Part shown: piece by piece, positions 23,178 through 27,423 of the stretch
Numbering within the stretch: position 1 is the first letter of the stretch
How the letters are laid out: each line of letters starts with the position of its first letter
Source: Acetothermia bacterium UBA7521
Lineage (GTDB): Bacteria > Bipolaricaulota > Bipolaricaulia > Bipolaricaulales > Bipolaricaulaceae
Direction of reading: 5' to 3'
Length of the DNA stretch: 27,423 nt
NCBI GenBank assembly: GCA_002479455.1
Contig: DLNB01000022.1
Span: 33,392-60,814, forward strand
The notes under the pieces: generated by a model
What the model was told of the DNA's origin: nothing
The model's input: the letters and a program-made list of their open reading frames with translations, nothing else
The model's database searches: none
Program-made: the position numbers and the translations under genes

Positions 23178-24380
23178 CTACTCCGCGGGTCGGCGGCGCC
23201 GAAGGCGGACGGTGGCCCGGGGCTCCACGCGCGCAAGCGCCAGGATCTCAGCCCGTGCCTCTTCCGGAAGATCGCCCTCGCGGACGAGCTTCTTCACCCT
23301 GTCGAGGCTCACGCTGGCGCACGACTCCCACAGACCAAGGCGCCGCAGGCGGTCTTCCAGCTCCACCCGGTCCGCGTCGCCCGAACCGGGAAGGGTGAGC
23401 GTTTCCTCCTCCGTGATCGTCGCCTCGGCCTCCGTCCCCACGACCACCGCGAACCCGTGGTCCCGAGCGTAGGCAACGAGGGCTTCCTCGACCTGGGCGA
23501 TCTCCGCCGCCAGCCGCGCGGTCGTCTCCTTCAGCTCGGCCTTCAGCTTCGCCAGCCGGTCCACGAGGACGATCCCGGGCTCCCCGTGGTGTTCGTTCTC
23601 CGGAAGCGCCACCAGCACGAGGTGGTGCCCCTTGGCCGGGCAGATCCCGAAGTACGCGCACCACGCGCACAGGGCCGATTCCTGGGGCGGGAACTCCGTC
23701 GCTCGCTCCACCTCGGCGATGCGGTGCACCGTTTCCTCGCGGAGCCGCGCCAGTTCTTCAGGAGAGCGGGTGGTGATGAGCCGCTCGTCGAACCGCAGGT
23801 AGTGCCACACCAGGCGGACCTCCCGGGCGTGGGGAAAGCGCGACCGCACGGCGAGCGCGTACATCCCGGCTTGCACGTCGCGCGCCGCCTCCTCGGGCTT
23901 CGGCAGGGCGCCGCTCGTCTTGTAGTCGTGGACTTCGTAGATGTCGCCGTCGCGCTTCATCAGCCGGTCGATGAACCCCGTCAGCTCAACCCCCTCGCCC
24001 AGGTTGAGGGAAAACGGCTCCTCCAACCCGAGCACAAGCCCCTCGGCAAACGGGGCGTGGCGGCTGCAGTAGAGTTCGAGGCACTGCATGCCCATCCGGC
24101 GGTACGCGTCGGCCGACATCCCCCGGCGCACGATGCGGACGTTGTCCGCCCACTCCGCATCCCACGCCTCCTCGTACTGGGCGAGGACCTCGTCCACCGA
24201 CGGCGTGAAACCGAGTTGCACCTGGCGGTAGAGCCACTCCAGCGCGTCGTGGACCCGTGAACCGAGAAACGCCTCGATCGACGGGCCGACGTCCACCTTG
24301 ACCCGGTCCAGGTACTGGAACTTGTACTTGAGCGGACAACTGGCGTACGTGTCCAGCCGCGAGTACGAGTACCGTGCCAT
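23178..24380 (-). CDS. Stand-alone Fe-S PD-(D/E)XK nuclease (RecB/Cas4-like) with coiled-coil tail
   Basis: 400 residues. Nuclease core: SYSRLDTYASCPLKYKFQYL (Cys 15), the acidic GFIDRLMKRDGD (~134), the catalytic HDYKTS (Lys ~154) and the QxxxY-like QAGMYALAV (~167). Then CAWCAYFGIC gives Cys 237, 240 and 246. Together with Cys 15 this makes the 4Fe-4S signature of AddB, Cas4 and related exonucleases. After about 260 comes an extra ~140 residues: a coiled coil (LVDRLAKLKAELKETTARL) and a basic C-terminus (RRRRPAE). No helicase domain and no cas genes are near. It should be a DNA exonuclease. Start ATG 24380 directly precedes the conserved core and follows CACAAT; the frame continues upstream to 24434 without conserved sequence. 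Confidence 0.88.
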   Translation of the reverse strand: MARYSYSRLDTYASCPLKYKFQYLDRVKVDVGPSIEAFLGSRVHDALEWLYRQVQLGFTPSVDEVLAQYEEAWDAEWADNVRIVRRGMSADAYRRMGMQCLELYCSRHAPFAEGLVLGLEEPFSLNLGEGVELTGFIDRLMKRDGDIYEVHDYKTSGALPKPEEAARDVQAGMYALAVRSRFPHAREVRLVWHYLRFDERLITTRSPEELARLREETVHRIAEVERATEFPPQESALCAWCAYFGICPAKGHHLVLVALPENEHHGEPGIVLVDRLAKLKAELKETTARLAAEIAQVEEALVAYARDHGFAVVVGTEAEATITEEETLTLPGSGDADRVELEDRLRRLGLWESCASVSLDRVKKLVREGDLPEEARAEILALARVEPRATVRLRRRRPAE

Positions 24381-24386
24381 GGCCCC

Positions 24387-24392
24387 ATTGTG
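24387..24392 (-). promoter_or_regulatory. -10-like CACAAT before the stand-alone nuclease gene
   Basis: On the minus strand CACAAT is followed by GGGGCC and then the ATG at 24380. The expected transcription start falls on the start codon, implying a leaderless message. The string ACAATGGGGCC is shared with the S10 peptidase promoter. Confidence 0.4.
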
Positions 24393-24511
24393 CACAGGCG
24401 GCAACGGGCCTTCCACGGAAGCCTGATTGCCCATGGCGGATGACGGAAGCCTTCGCCGTTCCCCGCCGGGGGCTCCTCCCTCTCACGTTCCCCCCACTGG
24501 TGGAGGCGTGC

Positions 24512-24517
24512 TATGCT
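24512..24517 (+). promoter_or_regulatory. -10-like TATGCT before the anchored exported protein gene
   Basis: TATGCT ends 14 nt before the ATG at 24532. The short leader would hold only GGCGGTG as a weak ribosome binding site. Confidence 0.35.
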
Positions 24518-24531
24518 CTGCGCAGGCGGTG

Positions 24532-25152
24532 ATGACAGTGCGTAGACTGGGAATGTTCGTCTGGGCGGGTCTCGTGGCGTGTGCGGCCATCGGTTGCGCA
24601 CAGAGTGCACACGCGTTATGGGCGGCAACTCCTGTGCACGTGCCGGCAACCGCGATCACGATCGTCGGTGAGTTCATCAACGAGGCCGACGCCCTCTCTG
24701 CCGCGGGACACGCCGACGCTCAGGGGGCCGTGGAGCGCAGGTGGGAGCTCCGGCTGCGCGTCTCCAATCCCACGGCGACCGCGGTGGCCGTGTTCTGGAC
24801 CGACTCGTACCTCGTGCTCCCGTCGGGGAATCCCATCCCCTTGGTGCCCCTCACGCTGGGCTCCCTGCCGAGTTCGATCGCCCCCGGATCCTCGGTCGAG
24901 ACGCGGTTTGGGTTCGAGGCTGACCTCACCTCCGACGGCGCGGTCGGAGTGTCGCTGATCTGGATGGGGTGCTGCCAAGCAGAGTCCGCGCAGTGGACGT
25001 GGCGGCTCGTCCGCAGCCAACCCACGGTCGAGCCAGCGTCAGGTCCCCAGGCTGTCCGGCCGGAGACAGACGGGTCCCCTTGGGCGTGGGGCTGGATCCT
25101 GGTCGGAGGCATCCTCGCTGTGGGTTTGATCGCGATCCTTCTCGGACTGTAG
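24532..25152 (+). CDS. Exported protein with C-terminal membrane anchor
   Basis: 206 residues. The N-terminus is a signal sequence (RRLGMFVWAGLVACAAIGC). Cys at the end of AAIGC could be a lipidation site, although Ala at -3 is not ideal; otherwise signal peptidase I could cut after AHA. The middle ~130 residues have alternating beta strands (WELRLRVSNPTATAVAVFWT) and a CC pair (WMGCCQAE), suggesting an Ig-like domain. The last ~22 residues are a TM helix (WGWILVGGILAVGLIAILLGL) with no basic tail. So the domain would be displayed outside the membrane. No family recognised. ATG 24532 is preferred over upstream starts because the signal sequence begins there. A strong terminator follows. Confidence 0.7.
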   Translation: MTVRRLGMFVWAGLVACAAIGCAQSAHALWAATPVHVPATAITIVGEFINEADALSAAGHADAQGAVERRWELRLRVSNPTATAVAVFWTDSYLVLPSGNPIPLVPLTLGSLPSSIAPGSSVETRFGFEADLTSDGAVGVSLIWMGCCQAESAQWTWRLVRSQPTVEPASGPQAVRPETDGSPWAWGWILVGGILAVGLIAILLGL

Positions 25153-25256
25153 CATGCCGCGTTCAGATCACAGCCGTCGCTGGGAACGCTGCCGACACGG
25201 AAGCCGTTCGTGCCCATCGAGATCGGCGCGGATGGTCGTAGGTCGGCGGCCAAGGG

Positions 25257-25290
25257 AAAAGGGCCCCTTGCGGGGCCCGTTGTCTCTCTC
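25257..25290. terminator. Bidirectional intrinsic terminator
   Basis: GGGCCCC (25261-25267), loop TTGC, GGGGCCC (25272-25278) is a perfect 7-bp stem. On the plus strand the T-rich tail GTTGTCTCTCTC follows; on the minus strand TTTTCCC follows directly. It can end transcripts of the 24532 gene and of minus-strand genes to the right. Confidence 0.8.
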
Positions 25291-25462
25291 CCTTGAGGAT
25301 GGTAGGGAAGCGGGCTAGGCATCCTACACGCTCGCATTGTCATAACCGAGCGTTGAGGGACCGCGGGGATGTGGTGGAGAACTTGCGGAGTCCGTTAAAC
25401 GACGGCGCCGTCGGCAGTGTGCCCACCGTCCGCGTCGCTCCATCGCTGCCCACGGTAGTAGT

Positions 25463-25489
25463 CGCTCGGGGTTGAGGAAGCAGAAGTCG
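25463..25489 (-). pseudogene. Remnant of a duplicated amidohydrolase 3' end
   Basis: These 27 bases match 25610-25636, the 3' coding end of the intact amidohydrolase, at 24 positions and on the same strand. Translated, the remnant gives VDFCFLNPERLL against HAFCSVNPERFL of the intact gene. The frame has no start or upstream domain and no stop at the matching place, so it is a fragment, perhaps of a downstream tandem paralogue that has decayed. Confidence 0.5.
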
Positions 25490-25529
25490 ACTCGCCGGAC
25501 CCTAAAAGTGAAGGTCTGACCCCGATGAT

Positions 25530-25565
25530 GTAGCGTCGGACCCTGTGTCCGACGGCCGTTCCGGG
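25530..25565. repeat. Second copy (partial) of the palindromic repeat
   Basis: GTAGCGTCGGAC, loop CCTGT, GTCCGACG gives an 8-bp perfect hairpin (25534-25541 with 25547-25554). It aligns with the 6321-6383 element in both orientations: with its left hairpin directly, and over about 35 bases with its reverse complement. The paired bases GGAC/GTCC replace GAAC/GTTC of the first copy, a compensating change. Confidence 0.6.
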
Positions 25566-25593
25566 TATACAAGGCTGTCGATTCCCGCACCCC

Positions 25594-26958
25594 CTACCGG
25601 AACAGGAACCGCTCGGGGTTGACGGAGCAGAAGGCGTGCTTCTCCTTTTGGGTGAGGGCCGCGGTGCGGGAGAAGAGGCAGAGGTACCCGTTGTAGGAGT
25701 CGATCCACATCAGGTTGACAGCGAAGTTCGTGCCGAAGAGGATCCTGCTCCTCAGCTTCTCAGCCTCGGCGGCGGGGAGGCCCTGGAGGAGATCCTTCAG
25801 CTCCTGGTAGTACCGGTCGCTCGTCGCGCGGCACGAGAGGTCCACGTAGACGTTCGCATACTTCAGCACCAGGTCAACCGTTGCCTCCCGGCGCCCCTTG
25901 TCCCCCTTCCCGAGCGGGAAGTGGGCGAGGTTGACCTTCAGCTCGGGGTAGTGCTGTAACACTGCTGCCCACTTGGCCACGGCGGTGATCGTCTTGAGCT
26001 CCTCCCGATCCACGGCCACGAACCCGCCGCTTCCCCCGTGCGTAGTGAGGGGGATTCCCTTCTCGCTGCACGTGGCGTAGAGCAGTTCAACCTTCGCCTT
26101 ACCGTTCCCTTCGGGCCACGGATCGAACCCGAGGGGCGGGTAGACCTTGACCCCCGCGAAGAAGTGGCTCCCCATGTGCTCGATGTCGCCGTCGAACTTA
26201 CCCAGACGCTCCCGGAAGTCCTCCCTGCGTCCCGTGTACTCCCCGAAGTACTTCTCAAGCAGATCACCGATCCGCTCGTTCGTGTAGTTCGCCGGGTTGA
26301 GTCCGAGGAACGGGTAGATCTCGAACACCCGGCGCGTCTCAGGACCCAGCGCGGGGTACCTCTCGGCGAGCGCCAGGCTCGACTCGGTCCCCACGTAGTC
26401 CCGGATACCGCGGAACAGGTCCACCACCTGCTCCACGATCGGCCGATCGCCGGGCACGTCGTAGCGAATCCACTTCTCGGCGTTGACGGCTCCCCGCGGA
26501 GTGCGGCTCTTGTAGCCGAAGTCCATCATCAGTGGGGTGAGGACGATCCTCGTGTAGCGCTCGTTGCCGACGTGCAGGCCTTCGTCGCATAGCACCAGGG
26601 AGTACGGATCGCGGAGGCAGTTCTCCAGGAGCAGGAACAGGCTCCCGACGTCGTTCTCCATGACGAACAGCAGGTTCATGAGCCTGCCCACCAACCGCTT
26701 GAACAGGCGGAAGACCGGGGAGATAGCGGAACGCACAACCCGCCGCGCCGGTGCTAGCCAGCACACGAGCAAGAGGGCCAGCCCCAGCGCGAGGAGCGCC
26801 AGGCCAACAAGGATCGCGACGGGCAACCGCCACAAGCGGCGGCGGGTGAGGAAGCCCCGGGGTAGCTCGCGAAGCAGACGCCGCACGAACCCAGAGAATG
26901 ACGGATGGTTCAGGTTGAACGCGTGCAGATGAACGTCAAAGAACGCCCTCTCCTCCAT
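25594..26958 (-). CDS. Amidohydrolase-superfamily protein with a membrane helix inserted near the N-terminus
   Basis: 454 residues. The metal-binding HxH is at DVHLHAF (His 10 and 12). Further likely ligands are His 307 (THGGSGG) and His 346 (NLAHFPLG), and VKVYPPLGFDPWP is typical of the amidohydrolase 2 (COG2159) family. The barrel strand that normally ends FGTD/FGSD reads FGTNFAVN, so the usual catalytic Asp is Asn 411. Unusually, a hydrophobic helix (LPVAILVGLALLALGLALLL, ~45-69) follows the first strand, flanked by Arg-rich stretches, so the protein may sit on the membrane. The start at 26958 has GGGAGGTGGCG just upstream and places HxH ten residues in; the frame runs to 27381 but that part overlaps the upstream gene. 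Substrate unknown. Confidence 0.8.
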   Translation of the reverse strand: MEERAFFDVHLHAFNLNHPSFSGFVRRLLRELPRGFLTRRRLWRLPVAILVGLALLALGLALLLVCWLAPARRVVRSAISPVFRLFKRLVGRLMNLLFVMENDVGSLFLLLENCLRDPYSLVLCDEGLHVGNERYTRIVLTPLMMDFGYKSRTPRGAVNAEKWIRYDVPGDRPIVEQVVDLFRGIRDYVGTESSLALAERYPALGPETRRVFEIYPFLGLNPANYTNERIGDLLEKYFGEYTGRREDFRERLGKFDGDIEHMGSHFFAGVKVYPPLGFDPWPEGNGKAKVELLYATCSEKGIPLTTHGGSGGFVAVDREELKTITAVAKWAAVLQHYPELKVNLAHFPLGKGDKGRREATVDLVLKYANVYVDLSCRATSDRYYQELKDLLQGLPAAEAEKLRSRILFGTNFAVNLMWIDSYNGYLCLFSRTAALTQKEKHAFCSVNPERFLFR

Positions 26959-27034
26959 CGCCACCTCCCGATGCACGGGACAAGATCCGACCCCGAAGAC
27001 GAGGTGCAACGCTTGCGTCCCAGTGCACGAAGAC

Positions 27035-27423
27035 TTACTCCCCCTGGCGAACCTCTTCCATCCTCCGTTCCCATCGGCTGACAAGCTCGCCCAGCTCTTT
27101 GACGTGAGGGCGAAGTCTTCCCACAATCGGTAGCTTCTTCTCAGTGTGATCGTGCACGTAGAGAGTGAACACCGTGCGCTCTTCGTTGAATCCACACTGG
27201 TTGAACATCGCTCTGTTGAAGAAGCCGATGGTGTGCTCATCGGACCTGATCGGCACAACCTCATGATGGACGGTCTTATTCCGCACTCCGTGTTTCTCGT
27301 ATAGGTCCGGGTTCGATGCTCGAAGACTCTCAATGTCATGCCTGAGTTCAACAGCAAGGTACCATCGGTCTTGCGTACCACGCCCGCGAAGAGCCCGTAT
27401 TGGAGTTGACCCGGTTTCGTGGA
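27035..27423 (-). CDS. Unknown protein, 5' end outside window
   Basis: The minus-strand frame is open from the right edge to a TAA at 27035-27037, 129 codons, with sense codons throughout. A GTG at 27286 could begin a shorter 83-residue form, but codons upstream (DRWYLAVELRHDIESL, NPDLYEKHG) look equally coding, so I treat it as a partial gene. The visible part is rich in charged residues and His: KTVHHEVVPIRSDEHTIGFF, then FTLYVHDHTEKKLPIVGRL, and a helical end (VKELGELVSRWERRMEEV). I do not recognise the family. GC is about 52% (hand count 94 of 180 bases, 27121-27300) against about two-thirds elsewhere. It lies 76 nt upstream of the amidohydrolase on the same strand, so they may be co-transcribed. 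Confidence 0.6.
   Translation of the reverse strand, partial: HETGSTPIRALRGRGTQDRWYLAVELRHDIESLRASNPDLYEKHGVRNKTVHHEVVPIRSDEHTIGFFNRAMFNQCGFNEERTVFTLYVHDHTEKKLPIVGRLRPHVKELGELVSRWERRMEEVRQGE

Larger units (their letters stand above)
25153..25593. other. Non-coding 441-bp stretch with terminator, gene remnant and palindromic repeat
   Basis: No intact gene is supported. From left to right it holds a GC-rich terminator (25257-25290), a 14-bp palindrome CGACGGCGCCGTCG (25400-25413), a remnant matching the amidohydrolase C-terminus (25463-25489) and a copy of the palindromic repeat (25530-25565). Confidence 0.6.

Noticed and set aside
23178..24380. cas4 of a CRISPR system
   Set aside because: No repeat array or other cas gene in the window; the long coiled-coil tail is unlike typical Cas4.
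26959..27381. Long N-terminal extension of the amidohydrolase frame
   Set aside because: It overlaps the partial gene at 27035-27423, is Ser/Arg-rich shadow sequence, and GGGAGGTGGCG marks the start at 26958.

Overview
The window comes from a GC-rich bacterial chromosome. Sample lines counted by hand are about two-thirds G+C. The aspartyl-tRNA synthetase is of the bacterial type with a GAD insertion, many starts carry AGGAGG-type ribosome binding sites, and promoter-like TANNNT hexamers stand out upstream of genes. There is no rRNA, tRNA, CRISPR array, insertion sequence or phage gene that I can see. No gene here fixes the phylum. A deep-branching, environmental (possibly uncultured) lineage would fit the mix of leaderless starts, thrombospondin-type-3-like repeats and orphan enzymes, but that is only an impression.

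Layout. Positions 1-2733 hold the 3' part of a large, probably exported protein built from about twenty Asp-rich calcium-binding repeats, closed by a strong hairpin. A small membrane-anchored protein (2829-3254, minus) diverges from a UvrD-like helicase fused to an Fe-S RecB-type nuclease (3328-6243). Next comes a tightly packed six-gene plus-strand run (6462-12299): aspS, a DUF4129 membrane protein, a two-TM protein, a MoxR ATPase, a DUF58 protein and a multi-pass membrane protein. All junctions overlap or nearly abut. A palindromic repeat lies in front of aspS. The run ends by overlapping the tail of a convergent NosD-like beta-helix gene (12239-13012, minus).

Positions 13177-21888 are a patchwork of single genes: four GNAT acetyltransferases (13177, 18105, 20024, 21250), an S10 serine carboxypeptidase (14227-15705), a PNPOx-like flavin protein (15893), a 7TM-PAS-GGDEF diguanylate cyclase (16458), and a divergent Fpg/Nei glycosylase directly behind one GNAT gene. 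The 21250 GNAT gene is preceded by a 21-codon leader ORF whose stop overlaps its GTG start.

The right part holds an MFS transporter (21956-23167), a second, stand-alone Fe-S PD-(D/E)XK nuclease (23178-24380, minus), an anchored exported protein (24532-25152), a bidirectional terminator, a decayed stretch with a second copy of the palindromic repeat and a fragment of a duplicated amidohydrolase gene, a membrane-inserted amidohydrolase lacking the usual C-terminal metal-site Asp (25594-26958, minus), and a gene of unknown function with lower GC that runs off the right edge (27035-27423, minus).

The clearest functional unit is the aspS/MoxR/DUF58/DUF4129 run, which looks like a chaperone-type AAA+ module with its membrane partners. 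The two Fe-S nucleases suggest double-strand-break processing of the AddAB/AdnAB kind, but no second helicase subunit is in view.
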